64,000 bases of DNA from Tubulanus polymorphus (Eukaryota > Nemertea > Palaeonemertea > Tubulaniformes > Tubulanidae). Every line of letters starts with the position of its first letter. Positions within the stretch are counted from its first letter, which is position 1. A program made the translations under genes and the position numbers. Where the stretch lies: assembly GCF_964204645.1 (NCBI RefSeq), contig NC_134025.1, positions 18,444,001-18,508,000 on the forward strand, in the 5' to 3' direction. Of the stretch, positions 42,221-52,559 are shown one piece after another. The notes below the pieces were generated by a model that was given only the letters and a program-made list of their open reading frames with translations, was not told the DNA's origin and made no database searches.

Positions 42221-43271
42221 TTATTCTTTTAATTTTACTAGATAAAATCCATTCATTAAATTTATCATCGTACCCTTTATATTTCTTTATAGAATATTTC
42301 TTACCACGTAATGTTTTTGTTTTCAATACTTTTTCTATTTTATATTCTATTTCATCTGGATCTGGTACAAATGATAATTCTTGTTCATAAAAATAACCTA
42401 ATATTTCTTCATCTTTCAAATCTACTAATTTATAAACAAATGGTTTAGTTAATATTATCTTTTTAATCTTGAATATTTCTTCAGTAAAATTTGGAGTATA
42501 ACCTTTATAAACTGTTTTTCTATATTTAGATATTCTAACATGTTGACCAATTTTAAACTTAGGTTCTCCGAAATCATGTGTAACAAACGCACCATATAAA
42601 TTATTCCAAACTATTTCTGAAATATCTTCTTTTCTAGCTTGTATAGGTTTCATACCAATACTTGAATGTTTAGAATTATTATAACCTTTCACTAAATCAT
42701 CTAACACATCGATATATTTATATGTTTCATTAGCAGTGAAATATTTCCACATTCTAGTTTTCAATGTTTGATTAAGTCTATCTATGATTGATGCTTTTTT
42801 ATCTGAGTGTGTTGAAAAATACTCTACATCGTTATCAGATAATAATTTTTTCAAATGTTTATTATAGAATTCCTTACCTTCATCAAATTGTATCTTACCT
42901 GGAATAGCTTCTTTAAATATTGAGTTAAAAGCATTAGTATCTTCTATACTATTTTTATTTTTGATTGGTATTGACCATGCGTATCTATATCTATAACATT
43001 TAATATCCAGAAATATCCTTTATTGTATTCTTAAGTTCTTCATGTCAATCAAATCTGCTTGCCATTGTTGATCGATATATGAAACCATAACTTTTCTCGT
43101 TAAATAGTTTTTATCCAATTTCTTATGGATTTGATATGTTGGTTGATTTTGTAACCATAATCTTAGTTCATTATGAGATTTAATTTTATCCCATAATTCT
43201 GAAACGCTTGAATGTGATACTTCACTCTCTGGGTTATAATATAACTCTCTTAAATATTGTTCTTTTTTCAT
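42213..43271 (-). pseudogene. Retrovirus-like integrase with chromodomain, M copy (broken)
   Basis: ATG at 43271 (MKKEQYLRELYYNPESE), QNQPTYQIHKKLDKNYLTRK, QWQADLIDM (first Asp); a shift at about 43020 breaks the GYFWILNVID region. The C-terminal 213 codons are open (42854-42213): SDNDVEYFSTHSDKKASIID (second Asp, then the region of the catalytic Glu, which reads Asp here), YNNSKHSSIGMKP, and chromodomain YKIEKVLKTKTLRGKKYSI with KGYDDKFNEWI. Less damaged than E1 at the start and C-terminus. Confidence 0.82.
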
Positions 43272-43284
43272 CTTATTTTAATCC

Positions 43285-43644
43285 ATCAATAATACTCTTG
43301 GTTTATTTTCAATGGTTTTATCATTTGACTTATTTTCTGGTATAATAGGTTTATAATCATCATTATCATTATCATCAGATTTATACTTAGATTTATATAT
43401 TACACCAGAGAATATAATTACTGTGATTAATCCAATTGTAATATATAAGTAATTATTTCTCTCAGTATTAGAAGAATTAGATTGATTATCATTCGAATTA
43501 ATATCAGATAAAGTCTGTGACTCATTTATATCAGTTAATTTCTATTTCTTAGCTCTTTTCAATTCTGCAGATCTTTTACCCAATTCCCTTGCCCATTTAA
43601 TTTGTTTTTCGGATCTAGGTTTCCTTCTTAATATCATCACTCAT
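43285..43644 (-). pseudogene. Small basic TM protein, M copy (frameshifted)
   Basis: ATG at 43644 (MSDDIKKET), shift after about nine codons, a stop in the basic region, and the TM segment (ITIGLITVIIFSGVIYKS-like) near 43410-43460. Overlaps the upstream stop with ATGAGTGA. Confidence 0.6.
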
Positions 43645-44027
43645 TAAATTTAGTTAATTTTTGTTCTGATTCGATATCTTCTGATTTACTTTTAAATTTA
43701 CATACTATAGATTTCTACTATTAACAGTAACATTTTACTATTCCATCACTTATAGAGTCATTTATTCGAGCTAATCTAGCTTCTTCGTATATTTTGAAAT
43801 ATTTCATTACTTTATCTGGTTTCATGTTATCTAATTCTTGATAAGTTATAATTTTGCCAATAAACTCATTACATTTAACACTAGCAATTAGTAACTCAAG
43901 ATGGTGCTTACATGTCAAATAGTATTCATAATCAATATTATTTTGAGCACAATTAGAAACAACTGTATCTTTAAATCCTCAATTGTCTTTTCAATATCAG
44001 TATTATTCTTATTAGATTTCTTTGACA
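43637..44027 (-). pseudogene. Conserved unknown protein, M copy (deleted and shifted)
   Basis: ATG at 44025-44027 (MSKKSNKNNTDIEKTIEDL), frameshift near 43950, then CKHHLELLIASVKCNEFIGK and KYFKIYEEARLARINDS; about 70 C-terminal codons are missing between about 43690 and 43740. Confidence 0.6.
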
Positions 44028-44159
44028 TTTATATTAGAGAAAAGTGAGAAAAAATATCATATTTTAATACTAGCTAGTTAAGTTTCTATTCGAATCTATT
44101 TGTGATATAAAGTATTCCCTTTTTGAAAAAAAATAATAGATTTTGAATTTTTTTTCAAT

Positions 44160-44791
44160 TCCAATTTTTCCAATTCCATATCAATTTCTGATTGTGTTCA
44201 TCATTCATGTTAAATTTAGAAATCGGCAACACATGATCTATTTGAAAATATTCACCATAATTATCTATATTCATTTCATCATTAAACTGATATATAATCC
44301 CTGATTTTAAGAATTCATCTGAACAACCCAAAAAATTTGTTAGTGTAACTGAGTGTTTATCTTTATGAATAATTGTGTTAATCTAGAACTTAAACATTTC
44401 TCATTTTGTAATTAAAATATGTTTTATACCTTTCATTTTGATAATTACTTTTATTCTCTCTATTATTTTCCAACCATTTTCTCATATATTCTTTTACATA
44501 ATCTCGGTGATTTTCTCTCCATTTTTTATTCATTTCTTTGCATTTTTCTAGATTATTTTCTCTCCATTGTTTATCTTTTTATTTACATTTTTCTGGATTA
44601 TTTGCTCGATATTGTTTACTATATAATTTATTACAAGGTTTGCAATTACATTGCCTACCATCTTTAGATTTTTTATGTTTATTAAATTCTGTAAATGACC
44701 TATTCAATTCACACTTATAACATTTCTTATGGTATATATTTACAACACCATTATTATTGTTTATATTGATAGTTTTTGATTGTTCCTCCAT
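44160..44791 (-). pseudogene. HNH endonuclease, M copy (broken)
   Basis: ATG at 44791: MEEQSKTININNNNGVVNIY, zinc ribbon KKCYKCELNR...CNCKPCNK; frame lost near 44579. The HNH core (FQIDHVLPISKFNMNDEHNQ in shifted frame) is at about 44190-44240 and the gene is cut near 44160, losing the C-terminal helix. Confidence 0.7.
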
Positions 44792-44827
44792 TTATAATAC
44801 ATATTTTTATTAAAATTGATTAACTAG
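44792..44827 (-). promoter_or_regulatory. Class II start-proximal motif of HNH gene
   Basis: AATCAATTTTAATAAAAATA then TGTATTATAAATG on the - strand. Confidence 0.5.
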
Positions 44828-45042
44828 AATATCTTTTTTACTGAATGATTGATTACATGTATCACATTTGTATGTTTTTTTTTATTCTTCAATTCCTCTA
44901 ATTTATTTTCTAATATATCATCTTTATATTCTAAGTTTAATCTATTTTCTAAGTGAGATTTAGTTTTATTATGTCTTGCTTTTTGAGATTTATCTATATT
45001 GACTTTACACGTTGGACAGTAGTACTTCTTATTTGCTTCCAT
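44824..45042 (-). pseudogene. Polymerase N-terminal zinc-finger fragment within right TIR
   Basis: MEANKKYYCPTCKVNIDKSQ at 45042, paralogous to the start of the polymerase at 13832 because the TIR includes the gene's 5' end. It shifts frame in an A-run at about 44880 and leads only to the HNH promoter. Might express a small zinc-finger peptide, but it is most simply a by-product of the TIR. Confidence 0.75.
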
Positions 45043-45233
45043 TTTAATATCAAATATTTTATTAAAATTGATTTTAGAAGTTATTCATTTATATATATAT
45101 ATGAATATTTTAATAGGAATAAGTTGTTTCGTATCAAAGGTTGAACAGTCGAAAAATAAATTCGAGAATTTGTGCGAGAATTTATTTTTCGACCGTTCGA
45201 CCTTTGGTATGAAACAACTTATTCCTATTTACT
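44828..45233. repeat. Right terminal inverted repeat of M
   Basis: Complement of 13642-14047, including palindrome P4 (45111-45233), class II motif and polymerase 5' end. Confidence 0.82.
45111..45233. repeat. Terminal palindrome P4 (right end of M)
   Basis: Arms TAATAGGAATAAGTTGTTTC and GAAACAACTTATTCCTATTTACT (with TTTACT outermost), core TCAAAGGTTGAACAGTCGA inner and TCGACCGTTCGACCTTTGG outer, then AAAAATAAATTC stems. Inner flank ATATATATGAATATTTTAAT. Confidence 0.85.
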
Positions 45234-45239
45234 GACACT
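45234..45239. repeat. Target site duplication GACACT, right copy
   Basis: Same hexamer as 13636-13641. Confidence 0.85.
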
Positions 45240-45360
45240 TAAGCCGCTATTTTTCTGTTCAATATGCAAGAAAGTGTGTGTCGAAATATGAGAAATGGCT
45301 GGGGATGAAGATGAATCCATCCAATGTACAAATTGCAAGTTATGGTTCCACACAAGTTCT
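45240..45360 (+). pseudogene. YqaJ-gene 3' end, PHD-like zinc finger (severed by element M)
   Basis: KPLFFCSICKKVCVEI, then DEDESIQCTNCKLWFH in the frame after a TGA. Joined across M, the frame of 13570-13641 (YFYVNFVRPAMT) runs on without interruption, supporting that these were one exon. Cys pairs resemble a PHD/zinc-finger tail. Confidence 0.55.
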
Positions 45361-45594
45361 TTTCATGTCAAGCAATCTGTTATTTCTTGGAACTGTGTGA
45401 TATCTGTAGAAAATAACTATATTACTGTTAGATTATGTACAAGTTTATAATTCTTTTATTTATCAATTAATCAAACATAAAACAAATGAATAATTATTTA
45501 ACAGCGAATTTGAAAAGTCAAAGTTTTTGTTTTCGAACTGCAATCACAGAGAGGCGGAAGAAGATTGCACAATGCCGAACAATCAATAATGATA

Positions 45595-46045
45595 TCATCC
45601 ATCAATGGTAATACTTGGTTGAATGGTTGAAGTAAGCATACGATAGTTTTTGATCCTGCCGATACATTTTCCTACGTAGATGTTCGCGATTCGCGATGTA
45701 GATGTCACGTCATCTGATGTCAGCTGTGATCCAGACTGGAGACTTGGTGGTATCGATAATGTAGCTCTGGCTAACATGAGTTCTTCTTGAATTTTAAAAC
45801 CACGATCTGCCATTATCTGGTCGTTTATCTCGAGCATATCTAGGAAGCCACAATCTTTAACCATAGATTTGTGACTCGCGCGACCTCCATAACAAGAAGA
45901 AATATAGCTTATCAATCCCGTTGGAGACATAGCTACCAAGAACTTAACCGTACAGTGGTTTTTTTAGTCACTATACAACTACGCCTGTATATTCAATTGA
46001 TTGGATATCGAAAATTGTCTATATCGTGGGTGGGTTGGACCGCAA
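45595..46045 (-). pseudogene. DDE_Tnp_4-type transposase, catalytic part (dead)
   Basis: TVKFLVAMSPTGLISYIS, YGGRASHKSM, QIMADRGFKIQEELML (second Asp), SRIANIYVGKCIGRIKNYRM. In relatives the last block reads VERVIGRIK; here Gly replaces the catalytic Glu. Preceded by a stop where a Tyr codon would be expected. Probably the transposase partner of the THAP exon at 48251-48538, of a THAP/DDE (ISL2EU-like) transposon. Confidence 0.7.
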
Positions 46046-48250
46046 AACGTTGGTCTTTTAATAAATTAGACTAGGTATTTATGACTAGACTATGTATTTC
46101 GGAATGGCCTTAAGCCATTCTTTTCGCATTGTTTCATTTTAGGTGTACGTATTCCGGGACGGGGCTGAGTGTTCTGCTGCGATGTTTCGGTATCTTCTCG
46201 GCTCAATTTCTTTCTGACGGATTTTTGGTAGTTCTGTCAGATTCCAATTTTACGACCTGGCCACGCCACATCGCGGCGATGTTAGCGATTTTTCGGCACC
46301 TGTCCAGGCCATTCTTTTATTCTCCACCTGCCTATTAGTGTGTGTTCACCTTTTTATAGTCGGTACCCAACTTCTTTGATTTTGGGCCGTTTTGGTTCCG
46401 TCTCGTCGCCGGGGAATTCTCCAACCCTGCTCGTGTTTACGTTTGTTTAACGACGCCGCTCGCTGCCGCCGCCTCACTTCCGTGTGAGCGTTTTCGCGGT
46501 GGTGCGGTGTACTCCAGTTTATTTTGTAGTAAATATCTCCGTATCGGTCTTATAGTCGTCATTTTTCGCGTTTATCTTAAAATATTATACAACTTAATTC
46601 TATTTCTCGCGTCTGAAGTCTTTATTTAGGGTTTTATCACTCGTCACGGTAGAATTGTAGATTGCTCTACTTCGTCCGCGGAGCGTATCACTGCTCGTCA
46701 CGCTTGACCAATCGCCGCGAGCGTTGACCGCCTAAAAACTATAAATTTTGCGCAATCGCGCTCCTTGGCAACTTGGCTCTGGCGGAGCTCTTTCTTGCTG
46801 CTTCTTCACTGTTTTACGTAGTCGGACGCTGTAAATCGTACAAATCATGTAAGAAGACAATTTTACTTTCTAATTAAGACACGGGTTTCCGGGTCGTCTG
46901 ACCCCCGGGATCGCTGCGTGGTTTTTGACATCCTTCCCTCAGTGAAACCCGGGTGCCGACGCGCCCGGGGGCCGTGTCGTCAGTTTGCCATAGGCAGCCG
47001 ATAAACTCGTTACTTAAAATCCTGTAAATATTGTAAATTCTCCATAAATTTGTCGTCAGTCTAAACTCGATCCTTTGACGATGCCATCTTAACGCTCTCG
47101 TCACTGTAATAGTAAAAGGATGGTATATCTTCTGTGCCATCTTCGTAATCTTACTCCGAGATGTCATTTCAGCTGACCATGGCAATCGCCTGTAGGCCTA
47201 TGCAGTGTTACTCCTCTTTCAAATACGCGGTCGTTTCATTTCCTTCGTAACGTCGCCTCTGAATCTCGACTCTACTTTGCGCGACATTTTAAATTTGGCG
47301 CGCAATCGTTGATTAACTATTTGACGCTCCGTCGTAAATTTATTAACCGTTGATTAGCTACAACGCTCGTTTACTTAGACCTTGTCGTAGATACACACCG
47401 GAGTCCGCCGCGCCCCCGCTTCTATTTGACGTTCGGTCGTCTCTTTAATATGCAACCGAACAAGTGTCTATACCGATGAATATGTCGCGGATTTGCAAGC
47501 CAAAAGGGGACATCTTTATATGTCGAAATGTATAGTAACAAGTTATTTTGCGTGCTGACGTGATGTCATCTCGGCATCGAGAACGATAAATTTTATAATG
47601 CTAAATAAATATATATTTGATCAATCGTACATACATTCCAATCAAACTTCGAAGCTTGCGTTTATTTGATTTGCTGGCGCATGGAAGGAAGGATGAAGAT
47701 TTCTGTTGTTTTCGTGCTGCATCTAACCCATTTAGTTTTACATAAGGATCATTCCCCTATTAACCGTCGCTACTGACAACACGTATTCATACGACTAGTT
47801 TGACAGATCTGGCATGAGTCGCAATTAGATCCTGAGATGACGGGGGACAGCTATGTGCGAGAGGGCACTTGGAATGGGGGTAGCCATATCCGCCGACTAA
47901 TCAACACTGCGAGTTTCGTCCGAGGAAAGCCCTAAAGCGGATTACTCCGAGAAGAGCGGGTTGGGGGGTCTGTATTGGCCACACAGATTAAGGCTACGTG
48001 GAGTAGGGAGGCGACTGTTTGGAGGAGAGCGTACTGCATAAGCGCCCTTTTTAGCGACATTTTTCTTTAGAGGAACGAATTTTACATATTTTGAACACTT
48101 TACTTTCCTGGGGAAGACAAGAGTCTCCTTGCCGTATTCACTATCCGAGTGCGGTCGACCCGTGTAGCAAGCGCCTCGGCACGGCAGAGTGAATACGACT
48201 ACGCTACCTATGGACAACTTCAGTCACTACCTGAATTATTATTTATACGT
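46046..48250. other. GC-rich host DNA without a recognised gene
   Basis: 46130-47460 is CpG-rich with CCCGGG words, unlike its surroundings; could be a promoter/CpG region or part of a transposon. 47940-48200 has inverted CCGTATTCAC/GTGAATACG words. No domain-bearing frame was found. Confidence 0.35.
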
Positions 48251-48538
48251 TTACACTACAACCGCTACACTTGGCAGATTACCACCTTCTTTCAATATAA
48301 GTGTTGGAATATCTGGTTCAGTGTCGTCGAAATAAATTGAGCAAACGTGATCGTTCGATTTCAGAACGAAATCACGATCACCAATACGAATCGCAGTTAT
48401 CCATTTTTCTCTTGATGCAGCATTACAGGGGAACGAATGGTTTTTCAATTGATTTACATGAGTAGCCTTGTACAAATGATCCGGCTGGTTTCGTTTATTT
48501 TGGCAGCTTTTCACAGAACATTTATCGCTCTTCCCCAT
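48251..48538 (-). CDS. THAP zinc-finger exon of a transposase-type gene
   Basis: ATG at 48538: MGKSDKCSVKSCQNKRNQPD. C2CH spacing: C7, C12 (CSVKSC), then HSFPCNAASREKWITAIRIG with the conserved Trp, and HVCSIYFDD near residue 75. THAP domains bind transposon ends or act in derived host proteins. A GGTGGTA donor-like site lies at about 48275 near the domain end, so the last few codons are likely intron. Downstream DDE relic at 45595 on the same strand is the natural partner. Confidence 0.65.
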   Translation of the reverse strand: MGKSDKCSVKSCQNKRNQPDHLYKATHVNQLKNHSFPCNAASREKWITAIRIGDRDFVLKSNDHVCSIYFDDTEPDIPTLILKEGGNLPSVAVVV

Positions 48539-48559
48539 TATTTTCGAAAACAAGTGCAC

Positions 48560-51477
48560 TTATTTCCATAGTTAGGTTAGATTTTAATAGCTAACAAAGT
48601 AGGGACCAGTGAAATTTTGAAATTTCCTTACGCAAAGTTGCGCGTGAGACTTGAGAAATTGTATCGTCCAAGTTTGACTCGCAATTACTTAAAAACTAAT
48701 AAAGATAAGTGAAAACGGTAAAAATCTCATAAGACCACATATAGATGTCTATTGATCCTGAAAACTTCAAGAACCTTAAGATTTGTAAGAATTACGAACT
48801 TTTGAATGAAGTGACCAATAATTCAAGTCGAATTATCGGGAAGACGATATCAATGTTTATAACTTCGCCAGCGCGCATTGTTGCATTAAATTTATGACTG
48901 AGTAATATCATAAAAAAAGTTAATTATCAGCTGAGTTCATCGATATTTTAACTAATTAAACGGAGGAAAAAAGGGACAAAAAATTCAACAATGTGGACCC
49001 GGCGGGTACCCCAAAAAATGGCGTCTGTAAAAAGGCTGATGTTCTAGCCTCAGTCATGAAACGACTTTTTCCCGTTTGATCACGCTGATTTTCGTTTTAT
49101 CACGCTTTTTTTTTCGTTTTATTGGACGTATCCTTGACACAAACGTGCAAAATTTTCATAAATCATTATAAAAGTTGCGGTATAATTAGGATTATTTATC
49201 CGTATTAATTGATATTTCTGCAGTTGATCTTGTCGGAGTGCGTTCCTGCCATACCTGGCTCTGAGAAAACGCTTGAGTCCACGATTACGACATTTATCGC
49301 CTTCGGTTAGAAGTAAGTGGACGTATAGTTAATATCACCAACGACGATTAGAGCAATGGTTATACATGTAAAAAAGTTAAAAAACGAATATTCTTTTCGT
49401 AACACATTTTCGGCTACTTCACATACGTGTGACCCTGGTAGTTGCCCGGACGTTTGTAACGGCGCTCGCCCACATGTTAGGTTCGAGTCCTCACTATTTC
49501 CGAGAAATAAGTGAACGTATTGCTTTATTTTTTGGCCTAATGATGATTTTTCAATGGACTAAAAGGCTTACCCCATTAGGTTATTTTCATTGATGTAGTC
49601 AAAATAATATTTTAATTTTTTCAGTCATATTCACGTCTAGAATAACACAAAATCTAGACGTCACAATCTAGTCAAAATTACACTACGTCATATACATCTA
49701 CCCGCAACCTCTGAATTTCGATGTCATTTGGACTTTATAAATTGGTCCATGTGTTTACTGAGCGAGCGCTCGAAATGATCTTATAAAGTACGGTGTACTA
49801 CGCTATCCTTATTGATCGTAGAATAGTGCAAATAAAATCATTGTCGATGTCGCAGTCATCGTTACAAAATTATAAAGAATGCGATAGAGAACACAAAATC
49901 CTTAAATCTCACTTCATTATCTATTTGAATGCAAAACGAAGGTCAATAATACAGTGCATCTTGTAGAAAGTATATAGTCAAAATTGCCCTAAACTTAATA
50001 CGGGTCATTTCTTTTACCTGAAACCTTGCACGTCGATGGGAAAGTGTTTAAGAAATAGTAAACCATGAAAAATAAATTAAACGTGTAGGTTAAAAAAGAA
50101 GGATGATGAGTGATTAATATCTTAGATAACGGATAAGTATAGTAGTAATTTTTATTTCCATATTTGTTTTTGAAAAGATCCTCTATAAATTATTGGAAGG
50201 AATTTTCACGAAATCACGTAGGGGGAAATCGCAGAATTTCAAGAAAAGTTAATTTGAATAGATGAGACCATAGAAATATATAAGCGCTTATATTTATGTG
50301 ATGAGTCAGGAGAGATGAAAGATGTCAGGCGATATCCGGGGACGTATAAAATAGGATCTGAGATTGCGATGAGAACGAAAGGGCTACGTTTATCAGTATT
50401 TCATTCTAACACCACATCCGATTTTCTAAAAACTTTGAAAAACGAGTTCGGCCTTGTTACAGGTGTTCTGTCGCCGTGAATAGCATATTCAAAAAATGAA
50501 AAGTTGCCTACGGTCACACTATCAGTATTTTCTAATAAATAAAAAAATCGAGATTCCACCTTGTTCTGTATCAATTAAATTCAAGGATTTATTCCATCGA
50601 CAAGTCTCCATTTCAAGTTCCATCGAAAATCTATTCGACTGACACGAAAATGAAAAACCGTAATGACTAACTGAAGGTATAAATGTTATTATAAAGAAAC
50701 AAATGTACTTACGAACATTAATCAATTTGAAATACAGAAATGAGATAAAAGTGTGGAATCAGGTCCCGAATCGTGAAGTCACCTGTTTTAAACATCCATG
50801 ACATGGCATATGTGACCTATGAACAAAAAGTCCATGAACGAACATATACTGTACATTATTGATTAACCTACTTGACTAATGTGCAGGAAGTCCTAAATAT
50901 AATCAATCAATCGAACATATTATAAATCGATCATCGTTAGCAATGAAAAATATCTCTGTCAATCAATATTTCATAACGCCGTGATAAATTTCCCAGCGGT
51001 AGATATGTTTTAATATATGTGCATCGAGCAACTCGGAGGAAAATATCGTTATTCATGTGGTTTCACGAGAAAATAAACGTTGATATCGAAAAATCCACAA
51101 TAAGCCCTTTTAATGTTTGATTTTATAGATTATGAGCGTTGTTTGGTTCACTTGAATATAATATTTAGGTCCTGAATTTTCAGCATTGGATATGGAGTGT
51201 CGACATAATTATAATGCGCCACATTTCTGATATATTTCTAGATACCATGGTAACCTTCGTGCGGTGATAGTCAATTTCTCGTATCGCGTATCTACACAAT
51301 TTAAACACAGTGATCGTGACACGCCCTCGCTGCACGCCCAAGTACGACAATCTCGTTATTAATACATGTATGTCTACACAGGTGACACCAAGCATTATAC
51401 ATTGCGTAAATGAATATACATATACATGCCTTAACCGAACATCAGGCAGGATGATTACTGGATGCAGATGCAACCTC
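48560..51477. other. Host intergenic/intronic DNA; one tRNA-like relic
   Basis: No gene recognised. At 49430-49500 a stretch with TGGTAGTTGCCCGG and TAGGTTCGAGTCCTCA resembles tRNA A and B boxes (SINE or tRNA relic, weak). Confidence 0.3.
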
Positions 51478-52479
51478 TCATGATTTGCTGGACGAAAATA
51501 GCGAGATGTTATCAAGTACACTGGGTGACGAAAGACCTTGGTTGATTTGGCGTAATCGAGTCATACAGTTTAGCCAGTGTTGAAAATGCATCTTTTGGTT
51601 TTCAGTAAACCAATTACTGGCGTTCGATGTGGCTATCAGCATATTTACATCATTCTCGTGCTGATCATTGCCACGATTGTAATTCTCATAACAGCGCTTA
51701 ACTGCGTGAAATATGCGGGTCCGGTCGACGTAAGATGGTCGCCGTTCCAGGAACTTCGCAATGAACACTGAAAGTTTTTTTATGCTGTTCGGCTGGAAAC
51801 CATACTGATAATCGGGATCAAAATCAGAGAATTGTTGTTCGAACAACTGATTTCGTTTATCCTGAAGCTCGTCCTTTGTGTTCTTTAATTCTCTTTCCAA
51901 ATGCTGATTCTTAGACTCTGCTAATTCTAGATCTTTCTTCAATCGCTTCATTTGAAGCTCCAAAGAGGCAACGCGGCACGTTAATTCGGCGTGGTCGAAC
52001 GATGAACAGCATCCGATACCAAATCGGTTTTTTGAATGGTCATCTGTCACAGTATCTTGTAAAGCTGAGCAGCCTATTTGATGACCAGCCAATTCAAACC
52101 TTAACACTTTGACTCCACACCCGTTGCATTTGACGGGGGTATAACCACAGGTTTCGAGGTGGGTAGTCAAACGGTCGAGTTTTACAACCAAGGAACAACC
52201 ATGCTCCTGATTTTCACAGATTATATTCATGCCGTTGATCAAATTCCTGATAGCGATAACCGGTTTTGATTCACTCGACCGAATAAACGCCCGGCACTCC
52301 GGGCAAGTACCTCCAGACTCAACGCCGTTATCGGATCTGGTCAGCCAGGTCTCTAAGCAGAGCAAACAGAACGAATGGCCACACGGCGTTAAAACCGCCT
52401 CCTCTAAAGCCGCGCTGCAAATAGGGCAAATGAGGTTCTGGTCAACATGCGAAATGAATCGATGCACGCTGTAACCCAT
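51478..52479 (-). CDS. RING/TRAF-type zinc-finger E3 ubiquitin ligase, NRDP1(RNF41)-like
   Basis: 333 aa from ATG at 52479, chosen because MGYSVHRFISHVDQNLICPI matches the NRDP1 amino terminus; the in-frame 24 codons upstream lie behind a TTTCAG acceptor-like site and are probably intron or leader. Domains: C3HC4 RING (C18, C21, CGHSFC, CPEC at about 60), two TRAF/SIAH-like fingers (ENQEHGCSLVVKLDRLTTHL, CNGCGVKVLRFELAGHQIGC), coiled coil (about 185-240), then a C-terminal helical domain (IKKLSVFIAKFLERRPSYVD). Predicted cytosolic ubiquitin ligase; the C-terminus differs from the USP8-binding domain of vertebrate NRDP1. Single coding exon, intact. Confidence 0.85.
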   Translation of the reverse strand: MGYSVHRFISHVDQNLICPICSAALEEAVLTPCGHSFCLLCLETWLTRSDNGVESGGTCPECRAFIRSSESKPVIAIRNLINGMNIICENQEHGCSLVVKLDRLTTHLETCGYTPVKCNGCGVKVLRFELAGHQIGCSALQDTVTDDHSKNRFGIGCCSSFDHAELTCRVASLELQMKRLKKDLELAESKNQHLERELKNTKDELQDKRNQLFEQQFSDFDPDYQYGFQPNSIKKLSVFIAKFLERRPSYVDRTRIFHAVKRCYENYNRGNDQHENDVNMLIATSNASNWFTENQKMHFQHWLNCMTRLRQINQGLSSPSVLDNISLFSSSKS

Positions 52480-52559
52480 CCTGATAGTGATTGAGCTGAA
52501 AACGAAATTATTCAAATCGATGAATACTTGAAGTGATATCGAAACATCCACTTGACGTT

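Larger units (their letters stand above)
13642..45233 (+). mobile_element. Polinton/Maverick-like element M, complete ends, nested insertions
   Basis: Ends are inverted repeats of about 406 bp beginning AGTAAATAGGAATAAG, flanked by GACACT on both sides. Own DNA: 13642-19276 (polymerase, 117-aa ORF, penton, part of an acidic ORF), 26718-28365 (small membrane ORFs), about 37257-40184 (membrane protein, capsid, zinc finger) and 41519-45233 (ATPase stub, integrase, TM protein, unknown, HNH, TIR). Subtracting the insertions leaves about 14 kb, a usual Polinton size. The order and strands agree with E1. Practically every gene is interrupted, so M is a fossil. Confidence 0.85.

Noticed and set aside
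46874-47185. 103-codon frame on - in the CpG-rich block
   Set aside because: No domain; high GC by itself lengthens frames.
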